Shown here: in pieces, positions 10,401-20,659 of the stretch
How the letters are laid out: the number at the start of each line of letters is the position of its first letter
Numbering within the stretch: the first letter of the stretch is position 1
NCBI GenBank assembly: GCA_963706905.1
Contig: CAVPNY010000015.1
Location: 1-64,000 of the forward strand
Source: CAVPNY01 sp963706905
Lineage (GTDB): Bacteria > Chloroflexota > Anaerolineae > Anaerolineales > UBA4823
Direction: 5' to 3'
DNA length: 64,000 bases
Translations under genes and position numbers: made by a program
The notes under the pieces: generated by a model
Told to the model about the DNA's origin: nothing
Database searches by the model: none
Seen by the model: only the letters and a program-made list of their open reading frames with translations

Positions 10401-13400
10401 TGGCTTTTACGTGCTCTTCTCGAGCCTGACCGGGGCCAATCCCTTCACCGCAACGGCCTCCAAATATGGCAGTGATACCCAGGACGTGACTGTTGTTGCA
10501 GACAGCGTTGTCACCCAGGACTTCAACCTGCCGGCTGGTGTGGTGGTTGCTGACCCGACCGCCCTGGAAGCTACGCTGGACATCGGCGAGACAGCCAGCC
10601 TGCCGTTCACCCTGACGAATACCGGCGGCGCAGATGCCAGCTTTGAGCTGACGGAGCGCGACGCTGGGATGACTCCGGCTGGCAGGCAGGGTGCACCGAA
10701 GGTGCACCGTAGCGGGCACTTCACTCCCTACCGCCTCAATGCCGACCCGAAGTCCCTGATCGAGGGCGAGCGACCGCGACCGATCGACGCCCCGCCGTGG
10801 ATGGACATCTCTAATTACCCGACATCGATCATGGACAACGCCGCGGATGCCTTCGATGGGATGGTGTACTCAGTAGGCGGCTTCGACGGTTCGGTGAACA
10901 CCAACGCTGCTTATGTCTACGATCCAGCCGCCGATACCTGGTCGCCACTGGCCAGCATGAGCTTCTGCGCGCGAGAAGCCAGCCGCGGCCTTCGTGGACG
11001 GATTGCTGTATGTAGTTGGCGGCTGGAGCGATTTTGGCGAGCCTGTGACTGCGCTGGAAATTTACGATCCAGCGACAGATAGCTGGTCAGAGGGCGCTTC
11101 GGTGCCAACAGCTTACGCCGCAGCTGTGGCGGTGGGTTTCGAAGGGCAGCTCTATGTGATCGGCGGCTGCGACAGCGGCCTGTGCGGTTACCCGGATGTC
11201 TTTCGCTATGATCCGGCAAGTGATAGCTGGGCAACTTTGGCGCCATACCCTGAGCCAGTCTCCTGGCAGGCCTGCGGGGTGATCGATGACCAGATCTACT
11301 GCGCCGGCGGTGTCAGCGACCAGTTGGGCGAATCCCTGCATACCTATGTCTATGACCCTGCAGCCGACGCATGGAGCTCTCTGGCGGATATGCCACAGAC
11401 GCAGTGGGGTATGGGCTATGTAGCGGCGAACAGCCTGCTCTACATCTCAGGCGGGGTGACCGATAACTTCAACACGGTGACCAACGAAACCTTTGCCTAT
11501 GACCCGGCTACCGATACCTGGACGCCGGACGCCAACTCCAACAACACGGTCTACCGCGGCGGCAGCGCCTGCGGATTCTACAAAATCGGCGGCTCGACCG
11601 GCGGCTTCAGCCCCATTCCTAACTCGGAGCTGTATCCGGGCCTGGATGATTGTGGCGGTGTCGCCGATGTGCCCTGGGTGAGCGCCTCCCCAGTGGAAGG
11701 GACCCTTTCGGCTAATGGCGGCAGTCAGGTAGTCGATGTGACCTTCGACGCCAGCGTGCCGGAAGTGAACCAGCCCGGGACCTACCAGGCCGAGCTGCGC
11801 GTGAAGACAGACACACCCTACAAGGTAGAGCCAGTCGAGTTAACCATGAACGTCATCCCGCCAGACACCTGGGGCAAGCTGACGGGCACTATCAATGGGC
11901 TGGCGCTGTGCGATCTGCCTGGTGCTCCGCTAGCGAATGCGACGGTCGAGATCGGTGGAGTGACCTCCCTTAAATCGGACCAGGACGGCGTCTATATCTA
12001 CTGGCTGGAGCAAGGAACCTATACCCTGGATGTCTCTGCCAACGGATACGTCGCCCAATCGGTGGAAGTAACTGTCACGGCTGGGGGGATCACGACGACG
12101 GACTTTGACCTGCGCCTGGATCAGCCCTGCACCAGCCGGACGCCTGAGGCGTTCGACAAGACAGTGCCGGAAGGCGGCAGTGATACAGATACCATGGAGA
12201 TCATCAATGCAGGCGCCGGAGAGCTGTCTTTCCAGATCCTTGAGACAGTCTATGACCTGACTCTGCCGCCGCCGGTTGACTTGCCAGCGCCAGAGGATCG
12301 GGAATACGCCCTGCCTTCGGTGGATGGCCCGGCTTCTGTGCTGCGTCTGGCTGAGGCCGCGCAACCGCTTGGGCAAACACCAGAAGCGCCTGACTCCGGC
12401 TGGTTCGGTGGGCTTAACCTGTCCGGTGGCCTGGTGCGTTACGCCACGGCCCAATGCTATGAGCAGCCGAACAGCTTCTACGTCATTTCTGGTGTGGACG
12501 GCAATTTCAACATCACCAGCTCAACCTGGCGCTACGATGCCGATACCAATAGCTGGACTGAGCTGGCGCCCATTCCGGTTGGCCAGGAAGGTCCCACCGC
12601 AGTGTGCTACCTGGGCAGAATCTATGTCATGGGCGGCGGCGGGACGGACCAGTTCTACATCTATAATATCGCCACTGACACCTGGTCGGCTGGCGCGGCG
12701 CTGCCGCGCGGCTCGGCTGGCGCAGCGGCTGGCGCCTGGGATGGCAAGGTATACCTGATCGGCGGCGACAACGATTTCTACCCGACCAGCGGCGTCTCTG
12801 ATCAGGTGGATATCTATGATATCGCCACCGACACCTGGGTGGGCAGCGGGGCAACCATGCCCGTCGGCACTTCCTTCCCAGGGGCGGTCCAGGTTGGGAC
12901 GTTTGTCTATGTCGTAGGCGGCTGGGGAGCCGATGCGCCGGATGCCAATGTCAGTGCCACTATGCGCTACGACATGGTAAATGACATCTGGGAGAGCGGC
13001 CCGACCTACAGCAGCGCCCACGCCGACTTTGCCCTGGCGGTCACCGACCAGGCGCTGTACGCCATAGCCGGTGATAAGGACGGCAGCGGTTTCTTCAACG
13101 CCTCGGACCTGTTCGAGCGATTGGATCTGTCCACCTGGCCAGCGGGCGCCTGGAGTGATACCGGCGATCCGCTGCCAATCACGGTGACATCTAACAGCGC
13201 CGGCTTCTGCGCCGAAGCTTTCGAGAACAGCGCGGTATGGTCGGTAGGCGGCGGTGATTTGAACATTGGTGTGGTATATGGCTCCACGCTGTTCAACATC
13301 GCTGAGGGTGAGGCGTGTTACTCGATCTACTCAGACGTGCCCTGGCTGGCTGAAGACCCGGTGGCAGGACTGGTTCCAGGTGATACGACCCAGCCGGTGA

Positions 13401-13564
13401 CGATAACCTTCGACGCCACAGGGCTGGCTATCGGTGTGTACAAGGCTAACCTGGTGTTGGTGACAAACGATCCCAGCCAGGCCTTGTTCCTGACGCCGGT
13501 GACGCTCACCGTTGGTGAGCCGCCCGTGTTTATCATCTTCCTCGACCGGATGTTGAAAAACTGA
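7486..13564 (+). CDS. Giant secreted modular protein with two kelch-propeller blocks (frameshifted)
   Basis: The start is the ATG at 7486 behind aaaggagaga. It opens a signal peptide (SIKSHLWRAVSLLALLALF...ARA). Domains in order: a unique domain of about 450 residues shared with the paralogue at 14010; carboxypeptidase-regulatory-like beta domains (from about 9225 and about 9475); a MAM/jelly-roll-like domain (about 9770-10250); another regulatory-like domain; a CARDB/BACON-like segment; a first kelch propeller (about 10800-11640, repeats such as YDPAADTWSPLA); another CARDB-like and regulatory-like pair; and a second kelch block (about 12430-13320). The protein would have about 2,000 residues. 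The frame breaks near 9530, 9565, 9680 and 10975, and comparison with the intact paralogue shows where the pieces join. It ends FIIFLDRMLKN, a poor version of the YLPL-type tail. It is probably an extracellular binding or adhesion protein, with no catalytic motif seen. Confidence 0.75.
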
Positions 13565-13616
13565 TCCAGATCGGTGGAAGCCAGGGGGGTGCGATGTAAA
13601 CCGCGTTCAAACAAGG

Positions 13617-13646
13617 GTTGGGGCCTGCAGATCTGCAGGCCTCAAC
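13617..13646 (+). terminator. Palindromic hairpin, probable terminator
   Basis: The stem gttg-ggcctgcag / ctgcaggcc-caac is nearly perfect over 30 bases and sits 50 bases after the stop of the kelch protein. The following tract (tatttgtt) is only moderately T-rich. Confidence 0.6.
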
Positions 13647-14009
13647 TATTTGTTACTTACCTTGCGGTTTTGATAGGGAGATGGGAGAGATTACCCATCA
13701 TAGCATGAAGAAAATGGTATAAAATAGGTCAGATTTTCGTTGAATAGCCGCAGGATTTCCAGCAGGCGGGGAAATCCATCAGCCGCGCGATGCGCTTCTT
13801 ATCAATCGAATAGCTGCCTTAACGATCGTCTGAGCTTGGCTGGCATCTCGGAGGGAAAAGGGCTGTGTTTTTTCGATACGCCCAGCGAGCGATAGTGTGG
13901 CATGCAAAGGAGGTGGTGAAAGAGCATTCCAGTTATTCGTAAGCTTCTCGGATCATCCAATTTCAATCCTGTTTGGATTTTTTGATCAATCCTTTTACCG
14001 GAGGGTAAC
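13647..14009. other. Leader region of the second giant secreted protein
   Basis: No gene is supported. A TATAAA-like box lies near 13717 and a perfect anti-Shine-Dalgarno match (caaaggaggtggtg) near 13908-13921. The latter is not followed by a sizeable frame. The true ribosome site (ccggagg) directly precedes 14010. Confidence 0.4.
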
Positions 14010-17000
14010 ATGCTTTCTAAATCGAACCTGTGGCGGGCGCTGACCATCCTCGCCTTAATTGCCCTGCTCGTCACTCCCTTCAGCACGGATGGAAGGGTTT
14101 CTGCTTCCCAACCCCAGCAAGCCGAGGGGCCAACAGAGAATGGCGCCGGGGTTAAGCCAGTAGTGCTCAGCTCGTCGCGCAACGATACCTCCCCGGCGCT
14201 GCGCGACATGAAACCGGCAGAGGCGCGCCCCGGCGCGACCCGGGAGATGCCCTTGCGAGTGCTGCCGAAAGTGATCGGCAAAGGCATGAAAGCGGAGCAG
14301 GGCACACCGGCGGTGGTGCAGAACAAACCGGTCGAGCCCAATATGCCTGGTACTATTGCTAACTTCGAGGGCATCAATAATGTAGACGCCGTGCTGCCGC
14401 CCGATACCAACGGCGATATTGGCGTGGACCCGATTACTGGCACCAAATATTATATGCAGTGGGTCAATCTGTCCCTGCAGATCTGGGATGTGACTGATCC
14501 CGATTTCCCGGTTTCGCTGTACGGACCGGTGGACGGCAATACGTTGTTCAGCGGCTTTGGCGGCGCGTGCGAGACCACCAACGATGGCGACCCGATCGTG
14601 CTCTTCGATCACCTGGCCAACCGCTGGCTGGCTTCCCAATTTGCCCTGCCGGGACCGTTTTACCAGTGCATCGCCATCTCCGAGACAGCTGATCCCACTG
14701 GCGCCTGGTATCGCTATGAATTCCTGTACAGCAATACCCTGATGAACGACTACCCCAAGTTCGGCGTATGGCCGGATGCTTATTACATGTCGATCAATCA
14801 GTTCGACGGCAGCTCTTTCGCCTGGGAGGGCGCCGGAGCCGTGGCTTTTGAGCGCGATGCCATGCTGGCTGGCAATCCGGGGGCCAGGATGGTCTACTTC
14901 GACCAGGGCGCGGTAACGGAGAACTACGGTGGCCAGTTGCCTTCCGACCTGGACGGCACGCCGCCCCCGGATGGCACGCCCAATTTCTTCGCCGAATGGG
15001 ACGACAGCTCCTGGCTGGGTGACCCGACGGATACCTTGCGCATCTGGGAGTTCCATGTGGACTGGGCCAACCCGGCCAACTCCACCTTCGGTCTCAACGC
15101 CAACTACGACCCGAACTACCTGATCCCCACCAGCGATGTCGATCCGGACATGTGCGGCTTTGACCGCGCCTGCATCCCGCAGCCGGGCGGGACTGCTGTG
15201 GACGCCATCTCAGACCGGCTGATGCACCGCCTGCAGTACCGCAATTTCGGCACGTATCAGGCGCTGGTCTCTAACCACACGGTAGATGTGGATAACACAG
15301 ACCATGCCGGTGTGCACTGGCTGGAGCTGCACGACGACGGCTCGGGCTGGGATCTCTACCAGGATGGCGTATTCGCCCCAGACAGCGCACACCGCTGGAT
15401 GGGCAGCGCGGCGCTGGATGTTACCGGGAATATGGCGTTAGGCTACTCGGTCTCCAGCACCTCGGTCTACCCTTCGATCCGTTATACCGGGCGCCTGGTG
15501 AGCGATGCACTCAACACCCTGCCGCAGGGCGAGGCCGAGCTGATTGCCGGCGCGGGCTCCCAATCGCATAGCGCGGCGCGCTGGGGCGACTATAGCATGA
15601 TGGGCGTCGACCCGGTCGACCAATGCACCTTCTGGTACACCCAGGAATACTATGGAGCTGACAGCTCTGCGAACTGGCAGACGCGCATTGGCTCCTTCAG
15701 GTTCCCGTCCTGCACGCTGGGACCCAGCGGGTGGCTGGAGGGCACCGTCACCGACGCCTCGAGTGGCGACCCAATCGAAGGAGCTAAAGTCTCCCTGGGA
15801 GGCGGGCTGGTAAGTTATAGCGATGCGGTTGGTTTTTACCGGATCACGAATATCCCGGTCGGCCTGTATGACGTGGTTGCCTCCAAGTTTGGTTATGTCG
15901 CCGAGACCGCCAGCGGGGTTGAAATCCTGGAGGGTGCCACCACAGTGCAGAACTTTTCCCTGAGCCCGGCGGCGCTGGTGACTGTACAGGGCAAGGTAAC
16001 GGATGGCTCCGGCCACCCGGGCATGCCGCTGTACGCCAAGCTGGATATCGACGGTTATCCGGAATCCCCGATTTTCACCGATCCAGCTACAGGCCATTAC
16101 AGCCTGAAGCTGCCAGCCGGCGAGACGTTTACCTTTAATGTGAGCGCCGTATCGCCTGGCTACAATACTGAGTCGCGCGACGTCACCCCGCCCGCCGGCG
16201 GTAAAGTTGAGCACTTTGCTCTGACGATTGATGCAGCGGTGTGCAGCGCGCCCGGTTACGGGCTGCCTGGCTTCATGGAGACCTTTGACAGCGGCGCACT
16301 GCCGGTGGGATGGAAAACAGTCGACAACACCGGCAGCGGCGGCTGGGACTTCGATGACCCGGCCGGGCGCGGCAACCTGACCGGCGGGGATGGTCTGTTC
16401 GCCATCGTGGACAGCGATTTCTATGGCCCCGACGCCTCCCAGGACGCTGAGCTGATCTCACCAGCGTTCGACTTTTCTGGGCTCTCCAACGTTAGCCTGG
16501 AGTTTGACACCGACTTCGATTACTATAGCGGCAGCCTCGAGGAAGTCGCCGACGTGGATATCAGCACCGACAATGCGGGGAGCTGGACCAATGTGTGGAC
16601 CAAATCCGGCGCTGATTACCCGGGTCCGGCGCACGAGAGCATCGACATCACCGGGCTGGCGGCTGGCGAATCAGAAGTGTTTGTCCGCTTCCACTACTAC
16701 AACGCCAACTACGAATACTGGTGGCAGGTGGATAACGCCTATATTGGCGCGCCGCCAACCTGTGAGACCATTCCTGGCGGCATAGTGGTCGGGAATGTCT
16801 ACGATCAGAATACTGGCGAAGCTCTGAACGAGGCGCGGGTGGCCAGCGACGGCGCGGGGGACAGCGCCATGACCGGGCCCACACCGGATGATCCGAACCT
16901 GGATGACGGCTTTTACACGCTCTTCTCCACGCTCACCGGGATGCAGCCCTTCACAGCCTCGATGAGCCAATATGGCGCTCAGACTGAACAGCCAACGGTG

Positions 17001-18245
17001 GTGGCAGATGGCGCTGTGCGCCAGGACTTTACCCTGCCGGCCGGCATCCTGGGCGCTGCTCCCACCAGTGTGACTGTGACGCTGGAAATGGATCAGACGG
17101 CAGACCAGACCCTGACCCTGGAAAACACGGGCGGACTGGCAGCGACCTTTGAGCTCTTCGAATTTAACCAACCGCCGCTGACTTACGAGCCCACCGGGCC
17201 GTTTGCTGAGGCCGGGCGCCACCTGGGCCCCAAGCGCCGCTTTGATTTTGATGCTCAAGGGGTTCAAACCTACAACCCGCCAGCCGCTGACCCGCTAGCT
17301 GCCGGGGATGTGATCGACACCTGGTCGACCGGCCTGGTCTTCCCATGGGGCGTTGGTTTCAACACCGAAGCCACTGACCTGTGGGTCGGTGATCTGGCTG
17401 CTGCGGGCGGCGATGGCCTGAACCACCGTTACCTGCCCGATGGCACAGATACCGGCGATACGATCGATCCCTCTGCGTGGGTGGGCGTGTTCAACGCGGA
17501 TATGACCTTCAATCCTTTCACCGGGATGCTGTGGCAGGTCAACGTCGGCGGCGACAATTGCATCCATGAAATGGACCCGGTTGGATTGGTCTCCACCGGC
17601 AACAAGATCTGCCCGGCCTTCCCGACCTCCCAGCGCGGCCTGGCTTACGATCCACTCAGCAATACCTTTTACTCCGGATCGTGGAACGACTGGGTGATCT
17701 TCCACTTCGATGCGGAAGGGACGATCCTCGATTCGATGGATGTTGGCCTGGATATCTCGGGTCTGGCCTTCAACCCGATGACCCGCAGCCTGTTCGTGAT
17801 GACCAACGCCGACATCGGCTATGATGTCTACAAATTGGACGTGGACGACAGTTACAACCTGCTGGGCGGGTTCAACATCGCTGGGCTGGGCGACTTCGAG
17901 CAGGCCGGATTGGAGATCGACTGTGACGGCACGTTGTGGGCGGTCAACCAGGTCACCCAGGACGTGATCGCCGCCACTTCGGGTGAGAGCGGGGTATGCG
18001 ACTGGGCAGAAATCCCCTGGCTGACTGAAGCGCCGGCTGGCGGAACGGTTGCAGCGGGAGGTGAAGAAGACGTCACGCTGACCTTCGACTCGACCGGCCT
18101 GGCCCTTGGGACTTACCAGGCTCACCTGCGCATTATAGAAGATACCCCTTACCAGTCAATCGTTGTCCCGGTAACTTTAATCGTGGTCGAAGATACAACC
18201 AACTTTTTATACCTGCCGCTCATCCAGAAAGCTTCAACTCAATGA
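14010..18245 (+). CDS. Giant secreted modular protein with C-terminal NHL-like propeller, 1411 aa
   Basis: This is an intact paralogue of the 7486 gene. A signal peptide (residues 1 to about 34) is followed by the shared domain (about 105-560), where blocks such as QWVNLSLQIWDV, NDYPKFGVWPDAYYM and HRWMGSAALD match the first protein. Then come two carboxypeptidase-regulatory-like domains (about 575-735), a MAM/jelly-roll-like domain (about 745-905) and a third regulatory-like domain (about 915-1000). A CARDB/BACON-like strand region and a propeller-like region (about 1085-1320, with GLAYDPLSNTFY and GLAFNPMTRSLF) close it. Where the first protein has kelch repeats, this one has the latter propeller. 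The C-terminus NFLYLPLIQKASTQ resembles a short tail common on secreted Chloroflexota proteins. No active site is visible. The role is probably surface or matrix binding. Confidence 0.85.
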   Translation: MLSKSNLWRALTILALIALLVTPFSTDGRVSASQPQQAEGPTENGAGVKPVVLSSSRNDTSPALRDMKPAEARPGATREMPLRVLPKVIGKGMKAEQGTPAVVQNKPVEPNMPGTIANFEGINNVDAVLPPDTNGDIGVDPITGTKYYMQWVNLSLQIWDVTDPDFPVSLYGPVDGNTLFSGFGGACETTNDGDPIVLFDHLANRWLASQFALPGPFYQCIAISETADPTGAWYRYEFLYSNTLMNDYPKFGVWPDAYYMSINQFDGSSFAWEGAGAVAFERDAMLAGNPGARMVYFDQGAVTENYGGQLPSDLDGTPPPDGTPNFFAEWDDSSWLGDPTDTLRIWEFHVDWANPANSTFGLNANYDPNYLIPTSDVDPDMCGFDRACIPQPGGTAVDAISDRLMHRLQYRNFGTYQALVSNHTVDVDNTDHAGVHWLELHDDGSGWDLYQDGVFAPDSAHRWMGSAALDVTGNMALGYSVSSTSVYPSIRYTGRLVSDALNTLPQGEAELIAGAGSQSHSAARWGDYSMMGVDPVDQCTFWYTQEYYGADSSANWQTRIGSFRFPSCTLGPSGWLEGTVTDASSGDPIEGAKVSLGGGLVSYSDAVGFYRITNIPVGLYDVVASKFGYVAETASGVEILEGATTVQNFSLSPAALVTVQGKVTDGSGHPGMPLYAKLDIDGYPESPIFTDPATGHYSLKLPAGETFTFNVSAVSPGYNTESRDVTPPAGGKVEHFALTIDAAVCSAPGYGLPGFMETFDSGALPVGWKTVDNTGSGGWDFDDPAGRGNLTGGDGLFAIVDSDFYGPDASQDAELISPAFDFSGLSNVSLEFDTDFDYYSGSLEEVADVDISTDNAGSWTNVWTKSGADYPGPAHESIDITGLAAGESEVFVRFHYYNANYEYWWQVDNAYIGAPPTCETIPGGIVVGNVYDQNTGEALNEARVASDGAGDSAMTGPTPDDPNLDDGFYTLFSTLTGMQPFTASMSQYGAQTEQPTVVADGAVRQDFTLPAGILGAAPTSVTVTLEMDQTADQTLTLENTGGLAATFELFEFNQPPLTYEPTGPFAEAGRHLGPKRRFDFDAQGVQTYNPPAADPLAAGDVIDTWSTGLVFPWGVGFNTEATDLWVGDLAAAGGDGLNHRYLPDGTDTGDTIDPSAWVGVFNADMTFNPFTGMLWQVNVGGDNCIHEMDPVGLVSTGNKICPAFPTSQRGLAYDPLSNTFYSGSWNDWVIFHFDAEGTILDSMDVGLDISGLAFNPMTRSLFVMTNADIGYDVYKLDVDDSYNLLGGFNIAGLGDFEQAGLEIDCDGTLWAVNQVTQDVIAATSGESGVCDWAEIPWLTEAPAGGTVAAGGEEDVTLTFDSTGLALGTYQAHLRIIEDTPYQSIVVPVTLIVVEDTTNFLYLPLIQKASTQ

Positions 18246-18291
18246 GCGGTGCAGGGTCCCAGGTTTAACCACCTGGCGTAGTACAAACGAC

Positions 18292-18327
18292 TGGGGTGTG
18301 TGGGAAACCGCACACCCCACTTTTTTT
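18292..18327 (+). terminator. Rho-independent terminator
   Basis: The 9-bp stem tggggtgtg / cacacccca is followed by a run of seven T. It lies about 45 bases after the stop of the 1411-residue protein. Confidence 0.9.
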
Positions 18328-18410
18328 CCAGGTTCCTAAAGCTTGTCGAATCAATTTACCAAAAAATCCACAGGGCTGCGGGCAGCTGGTTCTCAGTTAT
18401 AATCCTCCTT

Positions 18411-18453
18411 AGGACTTACGCAGTTGGTTGGAGAAAGGGGTGTTTGGGCGGGC
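18411..18453 (+). repeat. Left inverted repeat flanking the exporter cassette
   Basis: The sequence aggacttacgcagttggt...ggggtgtttgggcggg matches, in inverted orientation, 23289-23331, with a few mismatches and about one gap over 43 bases. TA lies at the outer edge (18410-18411). The inner part also forms a perfect 17-bp hairpin with 18457-18473. The aggacttacg end resembles termini of some insertion sequences and MITEs. Confidence 0.75.
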
Positions 18454-18473
18454 GGAGCCCGCCCAAACACCCC
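18437..18473. repeat. Perfect 17-bp hairpin upstream of the ABC exporter
   Basis: ggggtgtttgggcgggc and its exact complement are separated by gga. There is no T-run, so a terminator is less likely than a structural part of the flanking repeat or a leader hairpin. The exporter gene begins 73 bases downstream. Confidence 0.75.
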
Positions 18474-18546
18474 GACTTCACCTTCAACTGTGTAACTTCT
18501 ATTCCTGTTATCTGGTTCTTAGTTGAAATGTGTAAAGGAGTCAACC

Positions 18547-19445
18547 TTGACCAGTGTTGAAATCTCCCATATCAGTAAATCCTTTGGGCCGGTAAAAGCG
18601 GTCGACGATGTCTCTTTTGAGGTGGAAAGCGGCGAGATCTTTGGCTTGCTCGGCCCGAACGGCGCCGGTAAGACTACCATAATCCGCCTGATGCTGGATA
18701 TCTTCAAACCCGAGGGGGATCGATCGCCATCCTGGGTGGGCCGATGTCCGAGGCCAAGAAAGAGCGTATCGGGTATATGCCGGAGGAGCGCGGCCTGTAC
18801 CAGGATATTCCTCTGGAGCGCTGTCTGGTGTACCTGGCATCTTTGAAGGGCGTCAAACCTGAGACGGCCAAACGTCAGGTTGGCGACTACCTGGATCGCT
18901 TCGACCTGGCGGCTCACAAGAACAAGAAGGTTAAAGAGCTCAGCAAGGGTATGCAGCAGAAAGCTCAAATCATCGCCACCCTGTTGCACCAACCCGAGCT
19001 GGTGATCGTCGACGAGCCGTTCAGCGGTTTGGATCCGGTGAATACCCAGATGATCAAAGACCTGTTGCGCGACCTGAACCGTCAGGGAGTCACAATCATT
19101 ATGTCCACTCACCAGATGCACCAGGTTGAGGAGCTGTGTGAGCGTATTCTGTTGATCGATCAGGGCCGGGCTGTGCTATATGGCGAGCTGGACGGCATCC
19201 GGCGTCAGTTTATGGGGCATGCTGTCCTGGTGCGCGCCGCGGAGGAGCTGCCGCAATTGCCTGGGGTCGAGCGAGTAGAGGCGCATAACGCCTCTCAACG
19301 CCTGACTCTGGCCTCAGGGACTTCTGCCCAGGAGGTGCTGCGCTCCCTGGTGACCCAGGGAGTGACTGTCGAACAGTTTGAGATTGCCGTTCCAACCCTG
19401 GATGAGATCTTCATTCGCGTTGTGCAACCAGAAGGCGGGGAGTAA
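18547..19445 (+). CDS. ABC-2 exporter ATP-binding protein (NatA-like), one frameshift
   Basis: This is the ATPase of an ABC-2 type exporter. I prefer the TTG start at 18547 because aaaggag precedes it by about seven bases. The ATG at 18523 has no such site. Visible motifs are Walker A GPNGAGKTT, the ABC signature LSKGMQQK, Walker B LVIVDEPFSGLD and the H-loop region STHQMHQ. The frame breaks near 18720, where KPEG passes to SIAILGGPMSE, and a single-base change restores a normal protein of about 300 residues. The stop overlaps the start of the next gene by one base. Two permeases follow, so the three form one exporter. The pattern is close to NatAB/YhaQP-like systems, which export sodium or small toxic molecules. 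The substrate here is unknown. Confidence 0.85.
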
Positions 19446-20659
19446 TGGGCAAGTTCTGGCGCATTGTGGTCTACGAATACTCTCGCAACGTGTTCCGCCG
19501 CCGGTTCCTGTTTGGGTTGCTGAGCATCCCGTTGCTGATGGTGGGTATGGGGCTGTTGTTTGTGCTCTTGATTCGTAATGACGTAGATACCCGTCCGGTA
19601 GGCTACGTCGACCGCTCTGGTTTGCTGGCTGATCCGGTGTCTCCACCCAGGCCGGATCCGCCCGACCGCCCGGTCGAGTTTGTCCCTTACCCTGCGGAGC
19701 AAGATGCCGAGGCGGCGTTGCAGGCGGAACAGATCCAGGCTTATTTTGTGCTGGGTGAGGACTACCTGGAGACCTCTCGGGCCGAGCTGGTCTCGCTGAA
19801 GCAGCCTAGCGCCTCGGCGCAGGACCAGTTTCGGGCTCTGGTGCGCGCCACCTTGCTGGCCAGCCAGCCGGTAGCCATCCAGGAACGCCTCAAAGAGGGT
19901 AATCACCTGACCGTGCGCTCTGCCGATGGCAGCCGGGAGGTGAACGAGAGCGAATGGCTCAACCTGCTGCTGCCTTTCTTCGCCGGGTTTGCTTTCATGA
20001 TTGCTATGTTTACCACCTCCGGGTACCTGATGCAGGCTGTGGTTGAGGAGAAGGAGAACCGCACTATGGAGGTGCTGCTCACCTCAGTCTCTTCTCAGCA
20101 GCTGATGGCAGGTAAGATCGTTGGCATGGTGGCAGTGGGCTGGACGCAGCTGCTGGTATGGGGTGCGCTGGTGATTGCCGCTCTTTTGATCGGACGCAAT
20201 TATTCAGAAAGCCTGGCTGCCCTGCGGGTTTCGCCAGGATTTGTCGCCATAAGTGTGGCAGCTTTCATTCCCAGTTTTGTGATGATCGCAGCCTTGATGG
20301 TGGCAGTCGGCGCTACCGTAACCGAAGCGCAAGAAGGGCAGCAGATCGCCAGCATATTCACTCTGCCGGTGGTGATCCCGTACTGGTTCACTTTCCAGAT
20401 TCTGAGTAACCCCAATGGCCCACTGGCAGTCGGCTTGAGTTTCTTCCCCTTTACGGCTCCGGTGACCTTACCAATGCGGGCCGGGGTGACGGTAATTCCA
20501 ATCGAACAGCTGGCTCTTAACCTGGCTGTCCTGACACTGTCTGCCCTGGGGGCGCTGTGGATCGCCGGGCGGGCATTCCGGCTGGGTATGTTGCGCTTCG
20601 GGCAGCGGCTGCCCTGGCGCGAGATCTTTACCAGGCCAGGGAAGCGGGTGGCGCAATGA
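19445..20659 (+). CDS. ABC-2 exporter permease subunit 1 (NatB-like), 404 aa
   Basis: This membrane subunit works with the preceding ATPase. It has one N-terminal membrane segment (about 19-41), an extracytoplasmic domain of about 130 residues, then about five further membrane segments from about residue 178. The short coupling stretch EEKENRTMEVLLTSV is typical of ABC-2 membrane family 3. The length is usual for the family. The start overlaps the ATPase stop by one base, and its own stop overlaps the next start (ATGA). Translation is therefore probably coupled across the operon. Confidence 0.88.
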   Translation: MGKFWRIVVYEYSRNVFRRRFLFGLLSIPLLMVGMGLLFVLLIRNDVDTRPVGYVDRSGLLADPVSPPRPDPPDRPVEFVPYPAEQDAEAALQAEQIQAYFVLGEDYLETSRAELVSLKQPSASAQDQFRALVRATLLASQPVAIQERLKEGNHLTVRSADGSREVNESEWLNLLLPFFAGFAFMIAMFTTSGYLMQAVVEEKENRTMEVLLTSVSSQQLMAGKIVGMVAVGWTQLLVWGALVIAALLIGRNYSESLAALRVSPGFVAISVAAFIPSFVMIAALMVAVGATVTEAQEGQQIASIFTLPVVIPYWFTFQILSNPNGPLAVGLSFFPFTAPVTLPMRAGVTVIPIEQLALNLAVLTLSALGALWIAGRAFRLGMLRFGQRLPWREIFTRPGKRVAQ

